Origin: Desmodus rotundus
Taxonomy: Eukaryota > Chordata > Mammalia > Chiroptera > Phyllostomidae
NCBI RefSeq assembly: GCF_022682495.2
Contig: NC_071397.1
Location: 14,785,082-14,849,081, forward strand
Direction of reading: 5' to 3'
DNA length: 64,000 nucleotides
The translations under genes and the position numbers were made by a program. The stretch's first letter is position 1. Each line of letters starts with the position of its first letter. The notes below the pieces were generated by a model. That model was given only the letters and a program-made list of their open reading frames with translations. It did not search any database and was not told the origin of the DNA. Shown here piece after piece: positions 51,290 to 62,493 of this stretch.

Positions 51290-51580
51290 ATGATGATGAT
51301 ACATGTCATTGGGTATTTGTCCAAACTGTTAGAATGTACAACACTAAGAGTGAACCCCAGTGTAACCTATAGACTTCGAGTGATCCTGATAAGTCAATGT
51401 GGGCTCAGCAGTGGAAGCAAACATCCCACTCCAGGGTGGGGGGCGTTGATAATGCAGGAGGCCGTGCATGTGTGCAGGCAGGGTGTATGTGAGAAATCTC
51501 TGTACCTTCCTGTCAGTTTTGCTATGAATTTAAAACTGTTCTACAGAAAACTACCTTTTTAAAAAATCTCTGGGCATGTG
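51290..51580 (+). mobile_element. Old L1-type 3' end
   Basis: 'tatttgtccaaactgttagaatgtacaacactaagagtgaacccc ... taaaactgttctacagaaaact' is the same 3'-end type as 27500-28110. Confidence 0.65.
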
Positions 51581-51584
51581 TATT

Positions 51585-51968
51585 AGTTACTGATGTCTTC
51601 CATAACAAAATGTCACAGACTTGGTGGCTTAAACAAGAGAAATTTATTATATTTTCTCACTATCCTGGAGGCTGGAAGTCTGAGATCAAGGTGTCATGGG
51701 GCTGGTTTCTTCTGAGGCCTCTCTCCCTTGCCTTCAGATGGCTGTCTTCTCCCTGTGTCTTCCCATGATCTTTCATTTGTACTGGTATGTGTCTTCTCAT
51801 AAGGACATGAGTCGTATTGAATTAAGATACACTCTTATGACCTCATGTTAACTTAATTACTTCTAAAAAGGCCCTTTCTTCAAGTACAATACAGTCATAT
51901 ACACACTGAGGTATGGGGGTTAGGATGTCAACCTATGAATTTTAGGGAGCACAGCTCAGCCTATACAG
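51585..51968 (+). repeat. Common old mammalian repeat, nearly full length
   Basis: 'gtattagttactgatgtcttccataacaaaatgtcacagacttggtggcttaaac ... gatggctgtcttctccctgtgtc ... gggggttaggatgtcaacctatgaatttt'. I recognise the pattern but not the family with certainty. The 3' end occurs again at 31125-31225. Confidence 0.6.
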
Positions 51969-52584
51969 CATGTGAGGAGGGCTCATGCTTTTTCTGCCAT
52001 TTTACTGGCAGAAAAACTGAGACAGGGAAGTTGAATGGCTCAAAACTCAGCTCACATTACCTATCTCAATGGGTTATCTTCTTAACTGTATTGTCAATGT
52101 AAAAACATCTCTCCCCATGGAATCCTTTGTACACTCTTAATTGTTTAGCATACAGAGGGCTGTTACACTAATCTTTCGTTAAACTTACTTTGGATTGTGA
52201 AATTAAGTGCTAAAGTCATCCAAGAATGGAAGGCATCTCCTCCACACGTTGTTACTCTGAAATTATCGTTATTCTATATAGCATTCTTTGCTCTCTTGCA
52301 CCTGGATCCAGATGCAGTTATAATTTTTATTCCTGAAGCAGATCCCTTGCTCTGAAACCTTCTTCCCTACCCAATGACCAGGCCAGCCTACTAGAAGAAC
52401 ATTTGAAGGCCACCTCTGAGTCTTGTTCATGAGCCTGATGAAAGTTCTAATACATAAGTTCTTGATTTCACTTTTCTAGTCTGTGCCACTAGCCCTCTTG
52501 TGCACAGAGCCAAAAGCACCTTCAAAGAGAATGCTGTTACATCCTCACGCTCCCATCCCTGGACAAATAGAGCGACGGGGAAAG
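51969..52584. other. Unassigned stretch
   Basis: A short MIR-like phrase lies near 51990-52050. No gene is recognised. Confidence 0.5.
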
Positions 52585-52599
52585 GGAACTAACATTTCT

Positions 52600-52661
52600 T
52601 TTATGAAAAAAAATTAATCCTCACTTGAAGATATTTTTATTGATTTTAGAGAGAGAGGAAG

Positions 52662-52715
<54 letters not shown>

Positions 52716-52867
52716 TGTGAGAGAGAAACATCGATTGGTTGTCCCCCATACATGCCCCAGCAGGAGTCAAACCTTCAACCTAGATATGTGCCCTGACCAG
52801 GGATCGAACCTGGAAACTTTTGGTATATAGGACAATGCTCCAACCAACTGAGCCACCCGGCCAGGAT
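52600..52867 (-). mobile_element. Ves SINE with a 15-bp TSD, in a MIR
   Basis: A minus-strand Ves copy: head CCTGGCCGGGTGGCTCAGTTGG, tRNA-like region, long (GA)n run (about 52658-52711 forward) and tail. It is flanked by 'ggaactaacatttct' at 52585-52599 and 52868-52882. The right flank is a MIR. Confidence 0.95.
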
Positions 52868-53060
52868 GGAACTAACATTTCTGAAGCATCTACCATGTGT
52901 TAGACACTGGGGCAAATGCTTCCAAAGATGACATCTTGTTTACTCTCCACAATAGCATAAGATGTGCTTTATATTACCATAAAATGGATGACTGCCAGGG
53001 ACTAAATAAATTGTCCAAGTCACCCCTAAGAGTATGAAAAGAACAGAATTGAAACACACA
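52868..53060 (-). mobile_element. MIR SINE, reverse
   Basis: Forward 'gaagcatctaccatgtgttagacactggggcaaatgcttc ... attaccataaaatggatgactgcc' is the complement of MIR. Its outer end was the target of the adjacent Ves SINE. Confidence 0.75.
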
Positions 53061-53998
53061 TCTAGCTCTCTCCAACACCTGTCTTTTTCTACTGGCCCAC
53101 ACTGCTTATGCATGGTGGGCATCCCAGAGTCAAGCCTCAATCCACACCTACCCTATGCTAAACCCTCCAGACCCAAAGGCTGAGATATTGATGCTTTTCA
53201 CTCTCTGACTCTCACAGCCCATTTGTGAGTCTGAACAAAAGATTCTACCCACTGTCTTAAAATGTCTTCTGTAACTTGATTGCTTCCTGTGTAATGTTTC
53301 ACCATTATCCATTTTATCAGCTAAAATCTTTCCTCTGCTGGCTCATCCTACCCTGCACTGAAGGCTGTTAAATCTTGAAAGACCCCCTGCAGGAGAAAGT
53401 TGTGGGAAAATGCCCGGACATGGGTTTCATTCTCTGGCTGCCTCCTTCAGTGGTGCCACTCCTTGATTGGCTGCTTCCCAAAGATCCTGCATCTCTCTGG
53501 AAACCAATTCTCCACTCCCTGAGCAGATTGCTAGCTCTTGGAGAGCTGGGTTGGGAAACCAAACATCCTGTACAAGCCACCTCTTCTGTTTGTAATGTAG
53601 AATTTCAGCCACACCTTTTAATGGAATTAACTGGAGGTGGAAGGGTGGAAAGAGATGAGAAAATATCACCTGACCACATAAGGCAAATGAAAAATGGGTT
53701 TCTTAGTGCGAGTACAAACACTGAGTCACTGAGTTGTATCCAAGATGAGAATTACCAGGAGAGAAAAATTCCCAGGTGAAAATTTATCTTCGAGCTGTAT
53801 GCCAGGCATCTTATGTCCCTAACCCAATTTATCCCATTTATTCTATGGATTTTATTGCCAATTTTGCATCACATGGTAATTTTTAGAAATGCATGTGACC
53901 TGTCATTGCAGAACTAATTAAACTCAGCACCATATCCCTCTTAATATGCACTGAAAACAGGAAGGGCTTAGGAAGATATGGAAAAGAAAGGAGACTAA
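53061..53998. other. Unassigned stretch with one long ORF
   Basis: The 134-codon plus-strand ORF at 53375-53779 is the longest unexplained one in the window. It has no recognisable domain or splice context, overlaps two minus-strand ORFs and is probably chance. Confidence 0.4.
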
Positions 53999-54415
53999 AT
54001 GTCCTCCTTGGACAAGTGTCTGTTCAGGTCCTTTGCCCATTTTTTAATTGTATTGTTTGTCTTCTTGGAGTGGAGTCATGTGAGTTCTTTGTATATTTTG
54101 GAGATCAAACCCTTGCCTGAGGTATCATTGGCAAAAATATTTTCCTGTATGGTTGGTTCCCTTTTCATTTTGCTGATGGTTTCTTTAGCCGTGCAGAAGC
54201 TTTTTAATTTGATGAGGTCCCATTTGTTTATTCTTTCCTTTATATACCTTGCTTTAGGGGACACATCAGTGAAAATATTGCTGTGTGGGATATCTGAAAT
54301 TTTATGTTCTCCTCTAAGACTTTTATGGTGCCACGACTTATGTTTAAGTCTTTTATCCATCTTGAGTTTATTTTTGTGTATGGTGTAAGTTGGTGGTCGA
54401 GTTTCATTTTAAAAG
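53999..54415 (-). mobile_element. L1 ORF2 C-terminal fragment, reverse
   Basis: The minus strand encodes typical L1 ORF2 residues ([19 protein letters not shown], then [11 protein letters not shown]), open for about 95 codons. It stops before the 3'UTR, and no poly(A) tail is seen, so both ends are missing. The plus-strand 129-codon ORF here is its shadow. Confidence 0.88.
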
Positions 54416-56009
54416 CTATCAACATTAGGGAATTATTAATTTAACCTTGTCGCAAATGGATCTACTGATCTAAAGGCAATTTTTGGCTTGAATTACATGA
54501 TGCTCTGGAATTTCTAGGCCTTGCATTGAGAGAAATAAAAGTTGTTTTTATAATGGCAGGAATCAGGAAGGAAATGTTGGTCAATGAATTAGTGCTCAGG
54601 AACTTTCATAAATCTGCAAGTTAGATTCATGTTTCTCACTGCGAACAATTTATTTTAATTTTATAAGAGGAGCATAATTTCCAATTGACTGGAAAATTTT
54701 ATCACTTGAATAATTACTATTGGGTTTGACACCAGTCCCTGTATATCAGTACTTTGAAAGTACTTGAAAGGTTTTGAAAGCAGTCCTGCGAAGAGGTGCA
54801 CACTCTTTGTTTGCATGTTTTGTGAAAAGGGGCCACTCAATGGCTTTTATGTTTTTGCTTTGATCAGATCGCTCTACCCATAACCACACAGCCAGCCATC
54901 TTCAGTCCTGCTGACTGGTTTGCTGTTTAAAACCAAACTGGTGATAGAAATTTCATTGGACATTTCTGAAGGACAGTAGTGCTGTTTGCCACGTATTTCC
55001 AGGTCTCACCTCACCAGTACACAGTAGGACTGTATCCCTGGGCCTCCTGTACATCTGATCAATGAGTTCAGGTAGACTGATAAAAGGATTGATACGTAAG
55101 AGTGTCGTGGTACTGATGGAAATGTCCATCTTGAATGAAATCACACATGAAGAAGTTGTGGAAGGTAAATATTTCCATTTTCATTTCTAAAATAACAACG
55201 AGAATCTTCTTTTCATACAGTGGTTTAAACAGACATACAACACACACAAAAACAACAATAGTAATACCTTCAAGGGTATTTTTCGTGTTTCACAAATGAG
55301 GAAACTAATGTTCTAGGAGCTAAATTAATTTTACTCAAGGTCTAAAATAAACTAAAATTAAAAAAACACTTAAAAAAGTCCTCTTATTTCTCTCCTGTTC
55401 CCTATCTTTGGGAAATCTGCCATGACTTAACTGTCCCCAAAGCAGATTCAATATTTCTCTTGACACCCTGCTTTCCCACTCGCACCCACAACCCCACCTC
55501 TGAAACCGAATCCAACCCTGGTCCCTCTAGATGCCCAGGGTCCACACAGCATGGTGGATGACTGAGCCCATGGAGGCATGGAGCCAGATGTCCCGGGAGT
55601 GAAAGCTGATCAAGTCCGGCAGGGCCTCAATGGCCTCAGGCGTCTCCAGAGGTCGTCAAACAGCTTGCAGGTTGAGTCTTAATCTTGCCAAGGTTGTCCA
55701 AGAAGCCAAGCTCTTGCAGGTCAAGGGTAGGTAAAAGGGTTGGTAGGTCAAAGGGTCAGTAGATCCCCTTCTTTAAAGCCTAGTCACCAAATATTAGCCT
55801 CAACTTTTCCTCAGGAAACACTTTCACACCCAGAACTTAGGTGTTGCTCCAGATCAGAAGAGAAACTCTCCCAAGGAAGCATAGCTGTCTCTTTTCATCC
55901 CAGCCTTCCTTCTCCTGGAGCTCAATTCTCAGTCCAGGAGGATGCGGAACATCAGTGGGAAATGGGGAAGCCTAGGCAAAACGGTTGAAGCACGGGTCAG
56001 CAGAAAGAA
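54416..56009. other. Intergenic stretch
   Basis: A MIR-like piece lies at 55255-55345 and a possible retro-pseudogene fragment at 55555-55720. The rest is unassigned. Confidence 0.45.
55555..55720 (-). pseudogene. Possible protein-derived fragment, unidentified
   Basis: The minus strand reads AIEALPDLISFHSRDIWLHA and continues about 13 more protein-like codons to a TAG near 55541. Just upstream, in another frame, it reads KLFDDLWRRLR, and further up LQELGFLDNLGKIK. The pieces sit in order but need frameshifts to join. This looks like a decayed coding sequence, but I do not recognise the source. Confidence 0.3.
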
Positions 56010-56200
56010 TGACGGCTGGCATTTACTGACAACTTAATTTGAACCGGGCACTACTCTACACGTTTTTAATGTATTAGCTCATTGAATCCTGAAATATCCT
56101 GGGAGGCGTGTACTCTTACGAGCCCCATTTTGCAGATGAGGAAATGGAGGCACAGGGGCATTACGCAATTGCCTCAAGGTCACACAGTAGGAAGGTTATT
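56010..56200 (-). mobile_element. MIR SINE, reverse
   Basis: Forward 'gaaccgggcactactctacacg ... gtattagctcattgaatcctg ... ccccattttgcagatgaggaaatggaggcac ... caaggtcacacagtaggaag' is the complement of MIR, well preserved. Confidence 0.85.
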
Positions 56201-58782
56201 CTCCCAGGTTTGCTGGTCAGTGCCCTAGCCTTCCCCACACTCAGTGATCGGTGCCTGGTCTCCCTCCTCCGCTGCTCCCTAAGCTTGGTCTCTAGAATGG
56301 CTGCAGCTCTGCATTTACAACTTCACACAGAGAACAAACAGAGTTGCTTCTCCCTGGGTACTTGTCAAACAGTGCTATTTTTCACGGTGTAATAAACAGT
56401 GGAAACTGTTAGGTGAATTTCTGGCATAACAAATATGTGGAAGAGATTTTATGCGAACGGAGCCATAAACCTGAAATCGCTCTGGGTGGAACTGGCTCTG
56501 GTTGGGTTCTATGAAAGGCCCACCCTTCATATAACCAGCAGAGGGCGCCATGTACCTGTGGCTTCAGCATAAAAATGGGGGGCCCCACCAGACCCTGCCT
56601 CCCAAGATGGGGTCTCCCAATGAGAATCTATACCTGAAGCAAACTGCCCGTTTTTCACAGCTCTGCCATCCTTCACTGACCCTGGGACCTCCTGACAAGC
56701 CTGTCCCCATCAAGTTTCTAAGAGCAATCGAATCCGAGGTCTCTGGGGTATGAGGAGCTTCCACCACCTTCAGGGACCTCAAATCTCCGCAAGTCCAGTC
56801 CTGACCTCCCTCCCTGTTTGAATTCTGCTCATCTCCTGAGACCCCGTCAGTCTTCGATTTTGTATTCTGAATTAAGGCCTGAAATACTACCTTTACCCTG
56901 TGATTTAGCTCTGCCCTGGACTATGACCCTGCTTTGCACTTACCACCAATCCCATGCGCTGAGTTGTAATTCCGCCCTAAACACTCTGATCTCTGCTGAA
57001 AGACCTCCCTCACCCTGCCAGCTCTCCATTCTGGACAGGGGAAGGTCACTTAGTGTGAATTTCTTGTCCCTGTTCTTAACACTTGTTGGGTCCCACTATG
57101 GCCTGCCACAGTGCAAGCTGTTGTTCCTGAATCCTTCTGATACCACATGCAAACAGAAGTGATAAGCACAGCCCAATTACTGAGAGAATTCAATAAGCCC
57201 TGGGCCAACAGAGGGGGATATGCTGAAACAATGTAACCCTCGATTCACTCCCACCTCATAGGGTCAAAAATATAAATTGAAGAATTATGTGGATTTCTTT
57301 GGGGAGAGTTGTGAGTGCATTCCTACCTACACTTGCTCCTACTACGGGTCTAAGCCTTGTGCACCTCCCCAGTTCTACTAAGTAGCGTAGTCCCTGATCT
57401 TGGCTTCTACTGGTTTTCTCCAACTTTTACTACAGCCACTAGCTGGGCGTAAGACTACAACTATGCCTCTCTGCTCCAGAATGGCCGAATATACCATCCC
57501 CAGGAGGAAGGGTCTCTGTCTAAAGCAGTTGAATAAACTCCCACACAGCTCCAACTGGGAAGCTGTGCCTGAAGGTAAACTGGAGTTTACCTTAATGGAA
57601 AGGTAAACCTAAATAGATCATCTGAACTACCTCTCAATTAGTGACTAATCAGGGAATGGTATAGTGATATTTCACCACAGAGGAACCCTATGGGCTAGAA
57701 AATGGGCAGAGGTTAGAAGGGTTAACCTTTGTTAAGTTTCACTAAATCCTCCTACCTCCTTTTTAAAGTTCTCATAAAAATCCAAATTGTAGGATCATTG
57801 AATTAGGATAATATGCCAGTGTTTTCCTCTGGTTTTCCAGCACCCCACGTATGCCAGTCAATGTATATAACAGAGCCCTCTTACTCTCCCTCCCTCTCTC
57901 TGGGACACCAGCGCATCAGGTTGTACAATGTGTTTACACAGGAAGTCCCTTTAGGGTTCTTTGGTTCCATGAGATTTGCCTTCGCTTTGTCCCATTGCTG
58001 AATGTATGAGCCATGACTCAGAAAGGAAAGGAATGTAAGGGAGGATATGTCTGTTGCCAGGTCATGCTCAAAAACAACACCTGAGACCCATCTGCATCCA
58101 GGCAGGGAAGCCCCAAACCTTTCAAACACAAAACCACATCAAAATTGATCAATCCTATCCACACTTGTCTATTCCCTATCACCTCTCAGGACTCTGGCTG
58201 CCATTGTGTGCCTTCTCCCCTTGGTGGCTGCCTAATATTTGTTTTCCCTTAATTTCCCCCGTGTAGAACGTCTCAGAGGTTGGCTATGAGTAAACAGCGG
58301 CAACTCCTCCCAAACCCCTGAGGAATGATTCGGGGTGGGGAGGAGCAACTTCATTAGGGAGAGACAGACTTGTTGTTCTGTGATTTAAATCAATTAAGTT
58401 TTCCTTCTGACAATTGGGCTGTTATAAGTGTCACCACTCACTGCCAAGATGGAACTAGGTGTGCAAGCACTGTGGACAGCAAGGTGTATCCCGTGGCAGT
58501 GCAGGTGTGATGAGAGCATCCTCTTACTGGGGACAGAAAAAAAAAGTGTGTTTAAGAGCTGGTCCTGCAAATTGAGATGACACAGGTTTTTAAAGAAGAT
58601 GTGTGTATTTTCATGTACCCGCTGGGCAATAAAGAAGTTTCTGGTCTGTGAAAGCTATGTCCACCTATTCCCTTCCTGCCTGCCCCAGCATCACAGAGGA
58701 GGGAAGACCATGCTCAGAAGGGGCACTGAGTGGTCTGTCACAACTTGCAAGTGAAGCTTCTCCTTGAGTTTTTAATACTTAC
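56201..58782. other. Region downstream of ADGRF4, unassigned
   Basis: If the donor at 58781-58782 is used, an ADGRF4 3'UTR exon should lie here. I could not fix an acceptor or a poly(A) signal. ORFs in the region (for example 56818-57162 and 57881-58129) have no recognisable domain. Confidence 0.45.
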
Positions 58783-58839
58783 CTCTCATCCTCAACGATT
58801 CATTAACTTAGATCCATTGGTTGGGCTTAACGATGCATT
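58783..58839 (-). CDS. ADGRF4: ADGRF4 last coding exon (tail, stop, 3'UTR start)
   Basis: This 57-nt exon follows acceptor TTCCTGTATAG and joins in phase 0 to the exon at 59866-59925. It encodes NASLSPTNGSKLMNR, which matches the human ADGRF4 C-terminus as I recall it, then TGA at 58792-58794. Human continues two residues further (QG), so the bat protein seems to end two residues early. After the stop come nine nt and a perfect donor, GAG|GTAAGT, so the exon probably splices on to a 3'UTR exon further left. Because the stop is only nine nt from that junction, nonsense-mediated decay is not expected. No downstream 3'UTR exon or poly(A) signal could be fixed. Confidence 0.88.
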
Positions 58840-59865
58840 CTATACAGGAACAAAAATAACCGTGATGTCAATGAGTAATTGCACTGACAGAAACGCACAT
58901 ACATTATTTACGTAAATGCCCGCCTAGAGATAAACATGTAAAAATAAAGACACGAGGAGAAGGACCTAGACTGACACAGCAGCACAGAATTAAATTATCA
59001 TGTCTCACTGAAGCTAACATCAGAAGCTCAATATTATTTTTATGTTTCAGCAAGAAAGAAAAAGAACAAAAAAACTTGTCAATTAAACCATAACATGCCA
59101 TTGATTGGAAGATACATTTCAATTTCGGAGATGTTAAAAGGTGAAGAAAATGGCTGTCGTCGAATTGGTGAACTATGTTGAAAGTCACACTTAATCCTAG
59201 ATAACCATTACTGCTGATTCCTAATGTGTCCAGAAAGTTTGTTGTTTGTTTGTTTTTAAGGAAGTAGTTCTTATTTAGAAACTGTTAGTTGAGTAAATGA
59301 CTTCTTTCTAATTAACATAGCAATGGTAGCAATTTTCCTCGGTGTCTGGAAAGAGAGATGACAAAGGTCACCTTCAAGATCTATGCATACACAGATGCTT
59401 CAACGCAACAGAGTGTGGTTTACTGAACCAGTCCTGCAAGCAGAACGTTAAATCTCATGGTGAGCTGGGTGGCTTTGGGCAAATCTCAAGTACTCTGAGC
59501 CTTGCTTCCCTTACCTGTGAAATGAGTGAGGTACACTAGAATCTCACTTGTCATTCATCTCTCACTTCTGCCCCCTAGCATTTTATGAATCTGTGATCCT
59601 GGATCCATATTACCTGTATCAGTGGTACAAATGTCAGGTTGAAATACGTCCAGTGTGGAAAATTCTCTTGAGGGGTATATTCTGCTCACTGTAAGTGTTA
59701 GCAGGATACTCCAAAATTTGTTGAATGAAGAAATGAATGAACGAAGGTAGGCCTTAATAGTTCTCTTTGCTAACAAATCCTGAGTGCTGAGCTATGGTAT
59801 TTTTCTCTGTGACTCTTCTGAGTGCTCTGACCCTCTAGCGTTGAGACTGAAAGGCAGCGGCTTAC
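58840..59865 (-). other. ADGRF4 intron before the last coding exon
   Basis: It holds a MIR fragment (about 59400-59540) and an L2-like end (about 59640-59740). The rest is unassigned. Confidence 0.7.
59400..59540 (+). mobile_element. MIR SINE fragment
   Basis: 'ggtggctttgggcaaatctcaag ... ttcccttacctgtgaaatgagtgagg' fits MIR. It lies in an ADGRF4 intron. Confidence 0.6.
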
Positions 59866-59925
59866 CTCTGCTACTCTTGGCTGCCCCTTCAGTGAAGCCA
59901 TCTTCATCCTCAAAGCATCTCTTAT
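59866..59925 (-). CDS. ADGRF4: ADGRF4 exon encoding the start of the cytoplasmic tail
   Basis: This 60-nt exon (20 codons, phase 0 at both ends) reads IRDALRMKMASLKGQPRVAE, the juxtamembrane tail after TM7, matching the human receptor closely. On the minus strand the acceptor is TTGCTTCTTCAG and the donor GAG|GTAAGC. Reading past the donor gives a spurious open extension to about 59770. The true continuation is the exon at 58783-58839, which restores the conserved tail. Confidence 0.93.
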
Positions 59926-60352
59926 CTGAAGAAGCAATGACAGTGTAGAAATGACGACATCCCCAATGCCCAGACCCCTGTCCTGAAACTGTGAGACCAG
60001 TAACACTGGCAGAAGCAGCATCGGACGGCTTCGCTCAGTGCTTGGCAAGTAGTAGTGCTTAGATACGGGTTGAGGGGTAGTTGTACCAAGGTTTACGATT
60101 AAGGTTAAAATTGTGGTTAGAGTTTTTATTCTTTTCACCAGCTGTACTCATATACAGCCTCCTGCTGACTTGATGAAGTGCAGGAAATGAGAGAATGGAG
60201 TTCTTTCCTTTCCCCCTCACAGCTGATACCCTGAACCACCCCCACAAACCCAACTCCCATGGACCAAGTTCTCTGATCAAACCTGCTTCATCCTCCCGCT
60301 TCCCTCAGCCATGTGGAAATCATTTACGATGAGTGAAACAAATTCAAATTAC
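59926..60352 (-). other. ADGRF4 intron between the two short tail exons
   Basis: A 427-nt intron with GTAATT donor and CAG acceptor on the minus strand. Nothing else is recognised. Confidence 0.75.
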
Positions 60353-60394
60353 CTTGTGGTCCATGATGGTTCCAAATAGCAAAATGAAGAACCC
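60353..60394 (-). CDS. ADGRF4: ADGRF4 micro-exon encoding the end of TM7
   Basis: This 42-nt exon (14 codons, phase 0) encodes GFFILLFGTIMDHK. It completes TM7 of the adhesion receptor and matches the family's 'QGFFIFLF' signature when joined to the CAG ending the previous exon. On the minus strand the acceptor is TTGCCACAG and the donor AAG|GTAATT. It is far too short for ORF detection and was found from protein similarity and splice phase. Confidence 0.93.
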
Positions 60395-62493
60395 CTGTGG
60401 CAAAATTCAACAGAAGTATGAGAGACAGTTGTAGAGGCAATATCCCAGCTGTTATATTAATACCACTCTGGTAGATACCTTCTCGGACCATTATCTCACA
60501 TTAGAAACTTTACTTTCTGCTGGTTCAAATAAAAATACATTGATGGCTGGTATGTTTTCTTGAATGTACCTCAGAGAAAGAGGATCACTTTTGTGTCTGT
60601 GCATCGCAGTTATTCATACTTATTAAATGGCTACAGATGTAGGAGTTTTCAATCTTATTAAATCTGTGTATTTGCTTCCCAAATATTGATATAGTTGTTC
60701 TCATTCATGATGACAATAAGACACGACATGGGATCTTGTAGCTCAAAGTCACAATCGTGGAAAGTGTCTTGAGGAAATAAAGTGTATTCTAGACTAATTT
60801 CACACCAGATTTTCAGGGTTGGTGGAAGAAGTTTCTGCATAAAAGAAAACTACAGAAACTGATGAAGTCAGTCTCCTCAAGTTTATATATTTTGTCACTT
60901 ACAAAGTTCCAATAATTGGAAGGCAATCTTTTTAAAAGCTGGGAGTTGAAATTCAAGAAAATTCTGGATCCTGACATGAGAATGGAGGGAAGCCTAGGTT
61001 TCTACAGACAGTTTTATGGTGAATAAACACTGATCAGAGGACTGAAATGTTAGCATATGAGTCACAATTGCTCTAGTATTTTCTTTCTTTTAAGAAAAGA
61101 GGAAAAATAAATCATCTGAACAAAACCACAAAATTTTCTAAGGATTAATTAAGTTGCAAAGTAAAAATAGCATGAGATCATTAGCCCCCAGAGTAACTGG
61201 TGAAAATCTTCTCTCAAGAGTTGGGGAAATTTACATGAGCCCAAGAGCTTTTGGTTTAAAAAAATATGCAACAAAAAACTTAAGGCAAAGGTTTCCCTGT
61301 AAAGTAATGCAAGGAAAAGAGTGAAATAAGTGTTCCCCATAGTTATTAAAGAATTATGAGTAAGACGTATAATGTATTTGAGTTGGCATTTATTGGAAGC
61401 TTGTTTTATATTTTGTGCCACATTTTAAAATAGAGTGATAATGGCATGTTAGTAGGAATACTTTCCTGCTTTGTTGTGCAGTTATATTTATTTTATGTAA
61501 ATACCAGTCATTTTTTTCTTTTTGTTTCAAAGAAGCAGATAATAAATACTTTAGGTTTTGTGGGCTACAGAGTCTCTGTTACAAGTACCTCAGGTTTGCC
61601 GCTGGAGCTCAAAACAGCCATGGGCAAAATGTAAATGAATGAGTATGGCTGTATTTCAATAAAACTATTTACAAAAACAGTCAGCAGGCCATAGTTTGCC
61701 AACCCTTCATTAAAAACATAATTAAGACTATAAACTTGCCAAATTGTCTGTTACCCATGGGTATGGAAAGCAGTGTGGCTAACGGCAGTTTACCACGTGT
61801 GCAAGCTCAGTAGCCAAGGTGGAGTCAAAGAGCTCCGAGAGGGGTAATCGTGCCAATCAAGCAGGTTAAGGAAAATGGCAATAGAGATCAAATTCCATCC
61901 ATCTTTTTATCTTATGGGTGAGAAGGTTGAGTCCCGGAGAAAAGTGGCCTTCTTGGGATTAGGTGACCTGTGGTAAGATTTATTTCTATGTATAACCACC
62001 CACAATTACATGACAGGGAATAGAGGCATGGCAACTCCTGATTGGCTAACACCCAACCAGAAGGGACACCATGGAAAATGACTCATTTCACCGAGTTCTC
62101 GAACTACTTGAGAAAAGGTGAAAATTGTGATTGTTTTCAGGCATGATATGTGAGGGTAGCCTCACACACCCTTGACCAAAGACTAGTCCTTAAAAAGCGC
62201 AGGCCGACTTCTTCTTACATGGAAACTTGAGGAGGGAAATAGGTGGATCAGTGGGGAGAGAAGGAAGGAAATTCCCACGCAACCTGATCAGTTAAATGCA
62301 ACTTAATAATACTACATTTAAATGTCCCTAAGTTATGGAGGGAAATGGAAGAAATATTTTATGTTCTATATTTTAAAATCAGAGCCATTTTTGTTGGAAA
62401 ACCAGAATAACAAATTATAAAATAATAATGTCATATGTAAAATATTCATGAATGATATCAATTAATAAAATAAGTCTCCCTCTTGGAACTTAC
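60395..62493 (-). other. ADGRF4 intron after the main exon
   Basis: A 2.1-kb intron. It contains an old hAT-like DNA transposon fragment at about 61540-61712. Small ORFs here have no recognisable domain. Confidence 0.7.
61540..61712 (+). mobile_element. Old hAT-like DNA transposon fragment
   Basis: 'aataaatactttaggttttgtgggctac ... tggctgtatttcaataaaactatttacaaaaacag ... ggccatagtttgccaaccc' is a well-known mammalian repeat end. It is probably hAT class; the family name is not certain. Confidence 0.55.

Noticed and set aside
53999..54388. 129-codon plus ORF with hydrophobic stretches as a membrane protein
   Set aside because: Antisense of an L1 ORF2 fragment; the minus strand carries the real similarity.
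59770..60138. 122-codon minus ORF as the ADGRF4 C-terminus
   Set aside because: Only 20 codons (59866-59925) are exon. A GTAAGC donor follows, and the conserved tail is found at 58792-58839.
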